Part shown: in pieces, positions 35,625 through 44,388 of the stretch | Layout: each line of letters starts with the position of its first letter | Position numbering within the stretch: position 1 is the first letter of the stretch | Assembly (NCBI RefSeq): GCF_020687385.1 | Contig: NZ_JAJEQM010000003.1 | Location: 1 to 64,000, forward strand | Direction of reading: 5' to 3' | DNA length: 64,000 nt | Origin: Hominilimicola fabiformis | GTDB lineage: Bacteria > Bacillota > Clostridia > UBA1381 | The notes under the pieces: model-generated | Database searches by the model: none | Seen by the model: the letters and a program-made list of their open reading frames with translations, nothing else | What the model was told of the DNA's origin: nothing | Translations under genes and position numbers: made by a program

Positions 35625-36635
35625 ATGATAGCATCATTAAAAAGAGCGATTGTACATATACTTGACGCAAATTCGGGTGTGAGTGTGTACTCGGAAGAAG
35701 AACTTGATGTTACAGACGCAAGTATAAACAGTTTTATTACAAAGCATATAGAAAAAGTTTTTGAGGACGCAAGTATGCGAAATGCCGAATTTTCGGAAAA
35801 CAGCGGTTTTAAATATCATTTGGCAGAGTATATAAAGGACGAAAATTATTTTATTACAATGTCGAAATTTATTGCACAACGCGTTTATGAGGGGGTTACT
35901 CAATCGGATAAGCCCGATTCGTCCGACCTTATAGTTTGCGATTGTATGATTAATGAACGTCCGTTGCTTGCGGTTTTGAAGTGTGAAAATAAAATAGGGT
36001 ATACACACCAAGTTTTGCAGGACGACGGTAAAGTGAAAAATCAGATTATAAACCATTATGCGATTTTGCCGACTACTTCACAAAAAATTGCGGAATGTGC
36101 GTTTATATTTGAAGATGATTTTTCAATTAAATATCTCGGCAAAAAACGCAAAATCGACGGTGAAACAACCGACCTTATCGCAGATGTATTGCTTGAATGT
36201 ATTTATGATATTTCTTCAAGAGAATCGGTAAATGCAGTATGTAAAATTGCGAAAAAGGTTACGGAAGAAAACGGCGGCGATACAATCGAAACACTTTCAA
36301 AAATGAAAGAATACATCACCGAAAATATTGAGGAGGGCGAAACGGAATTTATTGATACCGAACAGGTTGCCGATAAAATTTTTGACGGTAAACCGGGTAT
36401 GAAAAGTGAGTTTATCGACAAAATTGAGAAAGCAAACGTACCTCAAAAGGTTGAAGTGAACAGCTATGTTACAAAGAAATTGGCGTCAAACGTGAAAATT
36501 GTAACGGATATCGGTGTTGAAGTTATTTTCCCGGCTGAATATTATCAAAATAATGAGTATATCGAATTTATAAATAACGATGACGGAACTATTTCAATTC
36601 AGATTAATAATATCGGGGAAGTAATTAATAAGTAA
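35625..36635 (+). CDS. Nucleoid-associated protein, NA37/NdpA-like
   Basis: 336 residues resembling the 37-kDa nucleoid-associated family: N-terminal LKRAIVHILDANSGVSVYSEEELD, the central KFIAQRVYEGV and LAVLKCENKIGYTHQV, and a C-terminal IVTDIGVEVIFPAEYYQNNEYIEF segment (in shorter pieces). It is thought to bind nucleoid DNA; the precise role is unknown. Ribosome binding site AAAGGA. The protein is acidic with no membrane segment. Confidence 0.75.
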   Translation: MIASLKRAIVHILDANSGVSVYSEEELDVTDASINSFITKHIEKVFEDASMRNAEFSENSGFKYHLAEYIKDENYFITMSKFIAQRVYEGVTQSDKPDSSDLIVCDCMINERPLLAVLKCENKIGYTHQVLQDDGKVKNQIINHYAILPTTSQKIAECAFIFEDDFSIKYLGKKRKIDGETTDLIADVLLECIYDISSRESVNAVCKIAKKVTEENGGDTIETLSKMKEYITENIEEGETEFIDTEQVADKIFDGKPGMKSEFIDKIEKANVPQKVEVNSYVTKKLASNVKIVTDIGVEVIFPAEYYQNNEYIEFINNDDGTISIQINNIGEVINK

Positions 36636-36687
36636 ATACCTTACTTCGTATGGGACGGCACCCACGACGTCCTAAATGCGAACATTC

Positions 36688-36709
36688 GTAGGGGCGATCA
36701 TTGGTCGCC
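36688..36709 (+). repeat. REP-like palindrome (GTAG type), left member of an inverted pair
   Basis: GTAG followed by arms GGGCGA and TCGCC around CATTGG. Identical in sequence to the inverted copy at 36869-36891. Confidence 0.8.
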
Positions 36710-36756
36710 TAAGTGGTTTGTTAGTAGGTGACGGCGTCCCACGACATCCCGCAAAA

Positions 36757-36848
36757 GCCACCACTCTTCGTGCCACCTCTCCTCAAGGAGAGGCAAAAAA
36801 AGACTCCCCTTGAGGGGAGCTGTCAACGAAGTTGACTGAGGGGTGGCA
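36757..36848 (-). repeat. ~100-bp MITE-like element, copy C
   Basis: Minus-strand copy of the elements at 29351 and 29514: ends TGCCACC and GGTGGC, internal AGCTCCCCTCAAGGGGAG and CCTCTCCTTGAGGAGAGG. It is enclosed by two inverted REP-like palindromes. Confidence 0.75.
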
Positions 36849-36868
36849 CAATACTGAAAATTAAAAAA

Positions 36869-36891
36869 GGGCGACCAATGATCGCCCCTAC
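36869..36891 (-). repeat. REP-like palindrome, right member of the inverted pair
   Basis: Reverse complement of 36688-36709, reading GTAG first on the minus strand. Confidence 0.8.
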
Positions 36892-36906
36892 ACACTGTAT
36901 TCGCAG

Positions 36907-36935
36907 CGGACGAACCATAGCCGTCCGTTATTTTT
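36907..36935 (+). terminator. Terminator behind the NA37 gene and repeat block
   Basis: CGGACG, 9-nt loop, CGTCCG followed by TTATTTTT on the plus strand. Confidence 0.65.
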
Positions 36936-37371
36936 ATATACAAAAATCAGGTGAATTGATTGTAATACTTTCGTTTACCAAATCTTCAAGAGTAATGCTG
37001 TCAACATATTTATTGATAACATCATAAAGCCCTTTCCAAAGCTTTATTGTCGGACACACAGAAACTCGCGGACAAGTATTTTCTTCATCTTCAAGACACG
37101 ATACAGGTGAAAGTGTTCCCTCCGTTGTACGCAAAATATCTCCGATTGTGTATTCTGACGGTGCTTTTGTGAGTCGGTAACCCCCTTGGGCACCACGCAC
37201 ACTCTTTAAGTATCCCACACGGGTAAGGATACTCACAATTTGTTCAAGATATTTTATTGATATATTTTGACGTTCTGCAACATCACGCATAGAAACGTTT
37301 TTATCCATACCGTGAATTGCAACGTCAAGCATAAGCCTTACGGCGTATCTGCCTTTAGTTGAAATTTTCAA
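36934..37371 (-). CDS. Rrf2 family transcriptional regulator with Fe-S-type cysteines
   Basis: 145-residue winged-helix DNA-binding protein. The N-terminal KISTKGRYAVRLMLDVA, the recognition region NISIKYLEQIVSILTRVG and the wing VRGAQGGYRLTK are classical Rrf2. Three cysteines (SCLEDEENTCPRVSVC) sit where IscR carries its [2Fe-2S] ligands, but with spacing x7/x5 rather than x5/x5. It is therefore a candidate Fe-S or redox sensor such as an IscR- or CymR-type regulator. Second gene of tcdA-rrf2, two bases after tcdA. Confidence 0.9.
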   Translation of the reverse strand: MKISTKGRYAVRLMLDVAIHGMDKNVSMRDVAERQNISIKYLEQIVSILTRVGYLKSVRGAQGGYRLTKAPSEYTIGDILRTTEGTLSPVSCLEDEENTCPRVSVCPTIKLWKGLYDVINKYVDSITLEDLVNESITINSPDFCI

Positions 37372-37373
37372 TG

Positions 37374-38075
37374 TTATTCCTCCTTAACCAAATCTTTAAT
37401 TATTTCTCCGGCTATAATCAATCCCGCAACTGACGGTACAAACGCAATACTTCCCGGAACAGGTCTTTCGCCGTCCGGTGACGGAATTTTGATAGCCTCT
37501 TCTTTTGAATAAACTACCTTTAATTTTTTTATACCTCTTGCCTTAAGCTCGCGGCGCATAACGCGCGCCAAAGGACATACGGACGTTTTGTAAATGTCCG
37601 AAACTTCAAAAAGTGTCGGATCAAGCTTGTTTCCCGCACCCATAGAGCTGATAATTTTTACTCCGGCTTTTTCGGCACGAAGTATTATTTCAATTTTACC
37701 TTTTACGGTGTCTATTGCGTCAACAACGTAATCATATTTTGAAAAATCAAACATATCTGCCGTATCGGGCAAGAAGAATGTTTCAAACGCGTTTATTTTT
37801 ACATTTGGATTTATATCCAATGCACGATTTTTTATAACTTCGACTTTAGGTTGTCCGACAGTACTGTGAAGTGCGATTATCTGTCGGTTTATGTTTGAAA
37901 GCGAAACGGTGTCTTTGTCTATAACGTCTATTTCGCCTACACCGCTCCTAACGAGTGCCTCGACAACAAAACCGCCTACACCGCCTACACCGAAAACCGC
38001 AACGTGTGCATTTTTCAGTTTCTGTATGGCATCTTTTCCTAAAAGAAGTTCCGTTCGTTCAAATTGATTTTCCAT
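37374..38075 (-). CDS. tcdA: tRNA threonylcarbamoyladenosine dehydratase TcdA
   Basis: ThiF/E1-like enzyme that cyclises t6A37 to ct6A in tRNA, using ATP. 233 residues with the nucleotide-binding VAVFGVGGVGGFVVEALVRSG, acidic SNINRQIIALHSTVG block and DAIDTVKGKIEIIL. SVCPLARVMRRELKARGI and the PGSIAFVPSVAGL ending are typical of TcdA/YgdL. Cotranscribed with the Rrf2 regulator from the promoter at 38122-38150. Confidence 0.92.
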   Translation of the reverse strand: MENQFERTELLLGKDAIQKLKNAHVAVFGVGGVGGFVVEALVRSGVGEIDVIDKDTVSLSNINRQIIALHSTVGQPKVEVIKNRALDINPNVKINAFETFFLPDTADMFDFSKYDYVVDAIDTVKGKIEIILRAEKAGVKIISSMGAGNKLDPTLFEVSDIYKTSVCPLARVMRRELKARGIKKLKVVYSKEEAIKIPSPDGERPVPGSIAFVPSVAGLIIAGEIIKDLVKEE

Positions 38076-38121
38076 ACCGTAATTTTATACTCCTATTTTC
38101 CTATTTGTTCACTATGAATTG

Positions 38122-38150
38122 ATTATAACATTCTTTTTGCTTTTTGTCAA
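38122..38150 (-). promoter_or_regulatory. Promoter of tcdA-rrf2
   Basis: Minus strand TTGACA, 17 bp, TATAAT: a perfect consensus. Confidence 0.82.
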
Positions 38151-38179
38151 TTCAAATCTGTCATTATTGCAAAAAAATA

Positions 38180-38212
38180 AAGCAGATAAATCGACATTTG
38201 ATTTATCTGCTT
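38180..38212 (-). terminator. Terminator of metH
   Basis: AAGCAGATAAATC and GATTTATCTGCTT arms; on the minus strand TTTATTTTTTT follows. Confidence 0.85.
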
Positions 38213-38244
38213 AGATTAATTTGTCGCCGGACTCTCAATTTTTA

Positions 38245-40653
38245 TTAATTTCCGAAAAATTCGTTTGCGTAAGTTACCGAAGAAAGTGCGTCTTTGCAGT
38301 ATTTGTCCGCACCTATCATATCGGCATATTCCTGTGTAAGCACCGCACCTCCGACCCATACTTTTGTATCAAGTCCTGCCGCACGAATTGCTTTGATTGT
38401 ATCTTCCATACTTACTACTGTTGTAGTCATAAGTGCGGAAAGTCCGCATATGTGAATGTCGTTTTCTTTTAATGTTTCGACAATAAGTTCGGGCGGTACG
38501 TCCTTGCCTAAATCATAAACATCATAACCGTAGTTCTCCAAAAGCACCTTTACGATGTTTTTGCCGATGTCGTGAATATCGCCTTTAACCGTTGCAACCA
38601 AGATTTTACCTTTGCTTTCCTGTGCTTCGCCGCTTTGGTCAATGTGAGCCTTGATTGCGTCAAATGAATTTTTGACGGTTTCTGCACTCATCATAAGCTG
38701 AGGTAGGAACATTGTACCTTTTTCAAACTCACGACCGACAACGTTAAGTGCTTCAACAAGTATGTTGTTGATAATGTCCATCGGATCGGTAGTTTCAAGC
38801 TGACGAACTGTTTCGTCAAACGACTGGTCTTTAAGACCTTTTATGATTATATCGAAAAGCGGATTGACATTTTCAGCTTTTTCTTCCGCCTGATTTTCTT
38901 TTGTTACGGTTGTCTGTGACTTTGTACCCGCATATTTGCTTACATATTCCTGACAATCCGCGTCATAGCACGAAAGTGCCATAAATGCACGATAGGTGTT
39001 AATCATTGAATCGGCACACGGGTTGATAATACAGGCGTCAAGACCGTTGTTAAGTGCCAATGCGAAGAATGTTCCGTTGACTATTTCTCGGCGCGGAAGT
39101 CCGAATGATATGTTAGATACGCCAAGCGTTGTACAAATACCAAGCCGGTCCTTTATCATTTTCAATGCTTTGATTGTTTCGGCAGACTCTTTTTGCTGTG
39201 CCGAAATTGTAAGAGTAAGTGCGTCCATTACAAGGTTTTTCGGCTTTATGCCGTATTCTGACGCTCTGTCACGGATTTTTTTTGCAATTTCAAATCTTTG
39301 TTCGGCAGTAGGAGGGATACCTTCCTCGTCAAGACAAAGTCCGACAAGTACACCGCCGTATTTTTGTACTATCGGCATAATTGCTTTTATGCTTTCTTCC
39401 TTGCCGTTTACGGAGTTTACCATAGGTTTACCGTTGTAAATACGCAATGCACGTTCGGTTGTTACAGGGTCGGAGCTGTCTATCTGTAAAGGAAGATTTA
39501 CAGCGGCACTGATAGCCTTAACTGCTTTTTCCATTGTCGAACATTCGTCAATTTCAGGCAGTCCGACGTTTACGTCAAGTATGTGCGCACCTGCGTCACG
39601 TTGTGCAAATGCTTCGTTTAGAATATAGTCTATGTCGCCGTTTCTAAGTGCTTCTTTAAACTTTTTCTTACCTGTCGGATTGATACGTTCGCCGACAATT
39701 ACAGGACCTTTTCCGAGTACAACCGTTTTTGAATATGACGCAACGACAGTGATGTTTTTTTCTTCGACTATCGGTTTGTAGTTTTTGCATTTTTCAACAA
39801 GACTTCTTATATGGTCAGGTGTTGTACCGCAACAACCGCCGAGAACAGACGCACCAAGCTTTGCCATATGTTCACATTCGTCTGCAAATTGTTTCGGTAA
39901 TACATTGTAAACTGTTTTGCCGTTTTCGATTTGCGGCAAACCTGCGTTTGGCTGTGCCATTATAGGAATTGAAGAAATTTCGGCAAGGTCAGTCATCATT
40001 TCACCGATTTGAGCAGGACCAAGACCGCAGTTTATACCGACACAATCAACACCAAGTCCTTCCATAATCGCCGACATAACCTTGACGTCACCGCCCGTAA
40101 GCGTTTTATAGCTTTCGTCAAACGTCATTGTACAGAAAATAGGGAGTGAAGTGTTTTCCTTTACTGCAAGTACGGCGGCTTTTGCCTCAAGAGTGTCAGA
40201 CATTGTTTCTATTATAACAAGGTCGGCACCGCATTTTTCGGCAGTTTTTGCGATTTTCGCAAATGCGTCATAGCAATCATCAAAAGAAAGGTCGCCCAAA
40301 GGCTCTAACAATTTACCGCAAGGACCGATGTCGAATGCAACAAATCGCGGATTTTCCTCTGATTGAAAACTGTTTACCGCCTTTCTTGCAATGCCTATTG
40401 CGGCGGCGATAATCATATCAAGGCTTTCGCCGATTTCTTCTGATTTTAACGGGTTTGCACCGAAGGTATTTGTGGTTATGATATTTGCGCCCGCTTCAAG
40501 ATATTCGGTATGTATTTTTTCTATTAAAGCGGCATTTGTAAGGTTTAAAAGTTCGGGAATTTCACCCGCACCCATACCGTTTTTTTGCAGCATTGAACCC
40601 ATACCGCCGTCAAAAAACAGCATTCTCTTGCCGAGTAATTCTCTTACGTTCAT
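38245..40653 (-). CDS. metH: Cobalamin-dependent methionine synthase without reactivation domain
   Basis: Methylates homocysteine from 5-methyl-THF through cobalamin. 802 residues: homocysteine domain with zinc Cys in VGINCGLGPAQ and LGGCCGTTPDH (about 1-295), pterin-binding domain from VIVGERINPTGKKKF (about 315-570), B12 cap (about 590-680) and B12-binding domain with the lower-ligand motif DIHDIGKN (His near 693). The protein ends after the B12 domain, so the SAM-binding activation domain present in the ~1,230-residue E. coli enzyme is missing. Ribosome binding site AAAGGA. metF lies 4.6 kb away on the same strand. Confidence 0.94.
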   Translation of the reverse strand: MNVRELLGKRMLFFDGGMGSMLQKNGMGAGEIPELLNLTNAALIEKIHTEYLEAGANIITTNTFGANPLKSEEIGESLDMIIAAAIGIARKAVNSFQSEENPRFVAFDIGPCGKLLEPLGDLSFDDCYDAFAKIAKTAEKCGADLVIIETMSDTLEAKAAVLAVKENTSLPIFCTMTFDESYKTLTGGDVKVMSAIMEGLGVDCVGINCGLGPAQIGEMMTDLAEISSIPIMAQPNAGLPQIENGKTVYNVLPKQFADECEHMAKLGASVLGGCCGTTPDHIRSLVEKCKNYKPIVEEKNITVVASYSKTVVLGKGPVIVGERINPTGKKKFKEALRNGDIDYILNEAFAQRDAGAHILDVNVGLPEIDECSTMEKAVKAISAAVNLPLQIDSSDPVTTERALRIYNGKPMVNSVNGKEESIKAIMPIVQKYGGVLVGLCLDEEGIPPTAEQRFEIAKKIRDRASEYGIKPKNLVMDALTLTISAQQKESAETIKALKMIKDRLGICTTLGVSNISFGLPRREIVNGTFFALALNNGLDACIINPCADSMINTYRAFMALSCYDADCQEYVSKYAGTKSQTTVTKENQAEEKAENVNPLFDIIIKGLKDQSFDETVRQLETTDPMDIINNILVEALNVVGREFEKGTMFLPQLMMSAETVKNSFDAIKAHIDQSGEAQESKGKILVATVKGDIHDIGKNIVKVLLENYGYDVYDLGKDVPPELIVETLKENDIHICGLSALMTTTVVSMEDTIKAIRAAGLDTKVWVGGAVLTQEYADMIGADKYCKDALSSVTYANEFFGN

Positions 40654-40688
40654 TATTTATATCCTTTCGTAAAAATTTCGTATAAAAA

Positions 40689-40711
40689 GGGTATTGCATT
40701 TTGCAATACCC
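40689..40711 (-). terminator. Locus-specific terminator ending the 40.7-kb dispersed element
   Basis: GGGTATTGC, 5-nt loop, GCAATACCC; on the minus strand TTTTT follows. It ends the transcript coming from secA. Confidence 0.8.
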
Positions 40712-40907
40712 TCAGATTGTCGACAAATTGTCCGGAACGTGCAAAATATTATTTATATATTTAAAAATTTAATTTATAGCTATAATAAATAACAGGCAAA
40801 CCTATCTTCGATATACGGCTTGCCTGTGCACTTTTTGTGAAAATAAACTCTAACGTAACCACGTACGCAGACGAGTTCATTTTCACAAAATCCGAACTAA
40901 TTTCTTG
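40712..40907 (-). repeat. ~200-bp 3'-end-associated dispersed element, copy 1 (behind secA)
   Basis: Read on the minus strand: TTAGTTCGGATTTTGTG, a long hairpin with GAAAATGAACTCG and GAGTTTATTTTC arms, AGTGCACAGGCAAGCC hairpin, an AT-rich stretch with TATAGCTATAAATTAAA, then GCACGTTCCGGACAATTTG and TCGACAATCTGAG directly before a terminator. Shares this order with the copies at 47.2-47.5 and 63.2 kb. Confidence 0.75.
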
Positions 40908-40948
40908 ACGTCTGTCAGCGTGTAAAAAAACCGTAGGGTTTGTTTAGA

Positions 40949-43672
40949 TTATTTGTTCTTACCACAGCAGTTCTTGTATTTCTTACCGCTGCCGCATGGG
41001 CAAGGGTCGTTTCTGCCGGGTTCTTTCTTTGCACGTTTAGGTGTGTTTCCGAGAGAACCGTCACCGCCTGTATCAAGCGGTTTAGCGACTTGCTCACGTT
41101 CAATCTTAACTCTCGGCATAGCTGAAAGTACGTATCTTACAGTATCTTTCTTTATGCTGTCAAGCATATTTTCGTAAAGCTCACTGCCGACATTTCTGTA
41201 TTCAAGAACAGGGTCATGCTGACCGTATGCTCTAAGACCGATTTCACGTTTAACGTGTTCCATTTCGTCAAGATGATCCATCCAAAGAGTATCGACAACT
41301 CTAAGCATAAGCACTCTTTCAAGCTCACGCATATTCTCGCCGAATACTTCTTCTTGTGATTCGTAACGCTTGTTGCCAAGCTCCATAAGCATATCCTTAA
41401 CGTCTGCTTTTGTGATAGTTTCCATATCTTCCTCAGGGATTTTAAATTCACCTTGAGCATTTAGATATTGATTTGCAAATTCTGTGATTGCACGAATGTT
41501 CCAATCTTCAGGAATTTCTGAAATTCCGATATAATCGTCAAGTGCACTGTCGATTGCAGATTCCATCATATTCTTGATAGTACCGCTTATATCCTCACCG
41601 TCAAGTACCATTTGACGCTGTGCATATATAATCTTACGCTGTTCGTTCATAACTTCGTCGTATTGAAGAACGTGCTTACGAGAATCAAAGTTTCTGCTTT
41701 CAAGATTTTTTTGTGCATTTTCGATTGCATTTGTAAGCATTTTTGCTTGAATAGGCTCGTCCTCTTCAAGACCGAGTGCGTCAACCATAGACTTAACCTT
41801 GTCACTGCCGAAAATTCTCATAAGATCATCATCAAGTGAAAGGAAGAATTGAGATACACCGGGGTCACCCTGACGACCTGCACGACCTCTAAGCTGATTG
41901 TCGATACGTCTTGATTCGTGACGTTCAGTACCTATAATATACAAACCGCCAAGCTCGCGAACTTCGTCTTGTTCCGGCTTGATTTGTGCTTTGAATTTGT
42001 CGTTAAGTTCGGTAAATACTTTTCTTGCATTGATAATATCTTCATCATCTGTATCACCGAAACCTGTTGCCTCTGCGATAAGCTCATCTGTAAATCCTTG
42101 ACGTGCCATTTCATGTTTAGCCATATATTCTGCATTACCGCCAAGGTTAATGTCAGTACCACGACCCGCCATGTTTGTTGCGATTGTTACAGCACCTTTT
42201 TTACCTGCCTGTGCAACGATTTCAGCCTCTTTTGCGTGATACTTCGCATTTAGGACTTCGTGTTTAATTCCTGCACGCTTTAGAAGTGCCGAAAGTATTT
42301 CCGACTTGTCTACGTTTACGGTACCTACAAGTACAGGCTGTCCCTTTGCGTTACATTCTTGAATTTGCTTGATAACCGCCATAAACTTGCCTTTTTCTGT
42401 TTTGAATACAACGTCATGTAAATCCTTACGGATTACCGGCTTATTTGTAGGAACGGCAACAACGTCAAGCTTATATATATGTTGAAATTCTTCTTCTTCA
42501 GTAAGAGCTGTACCTGTCATACCAGAAAGCTTGTTGTAAAGACGGAAGAAGTTTTGGAATGTGATTGTTGCAAGAGTCTTTGACTCGTTTTCAATTTTAA
42601 CGCCTTCCTTTGCTTCGATAGCTTGGTGCAAACCGTCACTGTAACGTCTGCCCGGCATGATACGTCCTGTAAATTCATCAACAATCATAACCTCGCCGTC
42701 TTGAACAACGTACTGTTGGTCACGGTGCATAACACCGTTAGCCTGCAAGGCTTGGTTGATGTGGTGTTGAAGTTTCATATTTTCAGGGTCGGAAAGGTTT
42801 TCGATACCGAAACCTTGTTCAGCTTTTTTAATACCCTGTTCGGTAAGCATAGCTGTTTTTGCTTTTTCGTCAACGATATAATCTGCGTCTACATCTTCGT
42901 CAAGCTGTTTGTCGTCGTGTTCTGTAACGACAACCTTTTTAAGACGTTTAACGAACATATCGGCAACTCTGTAAAGGTCATTTGCGTCCTCGCCCATACC
43001 GGAAATGATAAGCGGAGTTCTCGCCTCATCTATAAGAATTGAGTCAACTTCATCGACTACTGCATAATTATGACCGCGCTGTACCATTTCTTCTTTATGA
43101 ACAACCATGTTGTCACGAAGATAGTCGAAACCAAGTTCGTTATTTGTACCGTAAGTAATGTCAGCGGCATATGCCTCACGTCTTTCACCGTTGTCAAGTT
43201 CGTGAATAATAAGTCCGACACTCATACCAAGATAACGGTAAACTTTTCCCATCCACTCACTGTCACGCTTAGCAAGATAATCGTTTACGGTGACAATATG
43301 TACACCGTCACCGGTTAAAGCGTTCAAATATGCAGGAAGTGTAGAAACAAGAGTTTTACCTTCACCTGTTTTCATTTCTGCGATACGTCCCTGATGAAGA
43401 ATAATACCACCGATAACCTGTACATAGAAGTGTTTCATTCCAAGTACACGCCAGCTTGCCTCACGCATTACCGCAAATGCCTCAGGAAGAAGATCATCAA
43501 GTGTTTCGCCGTTTTTAAGTCTTTCCTTAAACTCAGGTGTCTTGGCTTTTAATTCTGCATCTGAAAGTTTTGCCATATCGTCCTCAAGTGCCATAACTTT
43601 GTCTGCGATAGGACGTATTCTCTTTAGTTCTCTGTCAGAATATGTGCCGAATATTTTGTCGAATATACTCAT
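40949..43672 (-). CDS. secA: Preprotein translocase ATPase SecA
   Basis: Motor of Sec-dependent export. 907 residues with Walker [23 protein letters not shown]-type [37 protein letters not shown] and [11 protein letters not shown] helicase motifs. The C-terminal SEC-C zinc/SecB-binding motif is [19 protein letters not shown]. Full length, one copy seen. Its stop is followed by a dispersed repeat and terminator. Ribosome binding site GAGGAG. Confidence 0.97.
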   Translation of the reverse strand: MSIFDKIFGTYSDRELKRIRPIADKVMALEDDMAKLSDAELKAKTPEFKERLKNGETLDDLLPEAFAVMREASWRVLGMKHFYVQVIGGIILHQGRIAEMKTGEGKTLVSTLPAYLNALTGDGVHIVTVNDYLAKRDSEWMGKVYRYLGMSVGLIIHELDNGERREAYAADITYGTNNELGFDYLRDNMVVHKEEMVQRGHNYAVVDEVDSILIDEARTPLIISGMGEDANDLYRVADMFVKRLKKVVVTEHDDKQLDEDVDADYIVDEKAKTAMLTEQGIKKAEQGFGIENLSDPENMKLQHHINQALQANGVMHRDQQYVVQDGEVMIVDEFTGRIMPGRRYSDGLHQAIEAKEGVKIENESKTLATITFQNFFRLYNKLSGMTGTALTEEEEFQHIYKLDVVAVPTNKPVIRKDLHDVVFKTEKGKFMAVIKQIQECNAKGQPVLVGTVNVDKSEILSALLKRAGIKHEVLNAKYHAKEAEIVAQAGKKGAVTIATNMAGRGTDINLGGNAEYMAKHEMARQGFTDELIAEATGFGDTDDEDIINARKVFTELNDKFKAQIKPEQDEVRELGGLYIIGTERHESRRIDNQLRGRAGRQGDPGVSQFFLSLDDDLMRIFGSDKVKSMVDALGLEEDEPIQAKMLTNAIENAQKNLESRNFDSRKHVLQYDEVMNEQRKIIYAQRQMVLDGEDISGTIKNMMESAIDSALDDYIGISEIPEDWNIRAITEFANQYLNAQGEFKIPEEDMETITKADVKDMLMELGNKRYESQEEVFGENMRELERVLMLRVVDTLWMDHLDEMEHVKREIGLRAYGQHDPVLEYRNVGSELYENMLDSIKKDTVRYVLSAMPRVKIEREQVAKPLDTGGDGSLGNTPKRAKKEPGRNDPCPCGSGKKYKNCCGKNK

Positions 43673-43815
43673 TTATTTTTCTCCTCATAAATAATATCGG
43701 TCTGTGTAATCCCAAAGAATGGAATTATCGCATTATTAACGTATATTATATCACAAAAACGTAAGGATTACTACTGTTTTTTATTAATTTTTTGTAAAAT
43801 TTATTTTGCACTAAA

Positions 43816-43841
43816 AAAGGTGCCGATATGCCGGCACCTTT
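43816..43841 (-). terminator. Terminator of the cysteine-rich peptide gene
   Basis: AAAGGTGCC and GGCACCTTT arms; T-run follows on the minus strand, 15 nt beyond the stop codon. Confidence 0.88.
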
Positions 43842-43855
43842 AAGTACAGTAGATT

Positions 43856-44038
43856 TTAGCAGCAATCGTTTTTGTGATTGTCACAGCAAGGGTCGCAGCA
43901 TGGATCGCAACAGCAACAGCAGTTGTTATTGCTTCCGCCGAAAATATTACCGTCACAGCAAAGTATAACAAGTGCCACTATTACCACAATCCATATCCAA
44001 CTGTCTGAATTGTTATTACATCCTCCGCCGAAAAACAT
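43856..44038 (-). CDS. 60-residue cysteine-rich single-pass membrane peptide
   Basis: A tiny protein with a Gly/Asn N-terminus, one membrane segment (about 14-28) and a Cys-rich tail: five consecutive Cys at 40-44, then two DPCC units, HKNDCC at the end; 14 of 60 residues are Cys. The start is firm: ATG 8 nt from AAAGGAGG, and a strong terminator lies 15 nt past the stop, so it is a real gene. Resembles loosely the high-cysteine small proteins sometimes labelled chorion class in Clostridia. Metal or thiol chemistry at the membrane is a guess from composition only. Confidence 0.78.
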   Translation of the reverse strand: MFFGGGCNNNSDSWIWIVVIVALVILCCDGNIFGGSNNNCCCCCDPCCDPCCDNHKNDCC

Positions 44039-44096
44039 AGTAAAAACCTCCTTTAATTTGTTTATGATTTATACTATGCCAAAGCGTTGTTTTTGG

Positions 44097-44387
44097 TTAC
44101 GCATTTCGGACTTCCGATTCGGTAAAGACATAATTGCCGTTTCCGTCACGGGTGATGTAAAGGATTATGTTCGGTCTTGCAATACGTCTTATGACCGTTA
44201 CCCAACCGTTTGCGGTCATTTCGATAGGAGTGTAAACCGCGTTCGGATAGTGAGTTTCAACGTAGTTTGCAACGCGTTCGTGCTGTTCTTTGAAGCGTGG
44301 TTTGTTGAATAAACCTTTGCCTGTTATTGCACTGTATATGCCTGCCGCGGCGGCAGTGCCTATTAAAAATAATGTTCTCTTTTTCAC
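44097..44387 (-). CDS. Small membrane-anchored protein of unknown function
   Basis: 96 residues from the GTG preceded by GAGGTG inside the end of rsmI. N-terminal membrane segment (KKRTLFLIGTAAAAGIYSA), then a soluble part with NYVETHYPNAVYTPIEMTANGW and VTVIRR. It may be exported or anchored. I do not recognise the family. The start lies one base after the rsmI stop, so the two are cotranscribed. Confidence 0.65.
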   Translation of the reverse strand: MKKRTLFLIGTAAAAGIYSAITGKGLFNKPRFKEQHERVANYVETHYPNAVYTPIEMTANGWVTVIRRIARPNIILYITRDGNGNYVFTESEVRNA

Positions 44388-44388
44388 G

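Noticed and set aside
40915-41125. Short plus- and minus-strand frames around the secA 3' end
   Set aside because: They arise from the Cys/Gly-rich SEC-C region and repeats and show no start signals.
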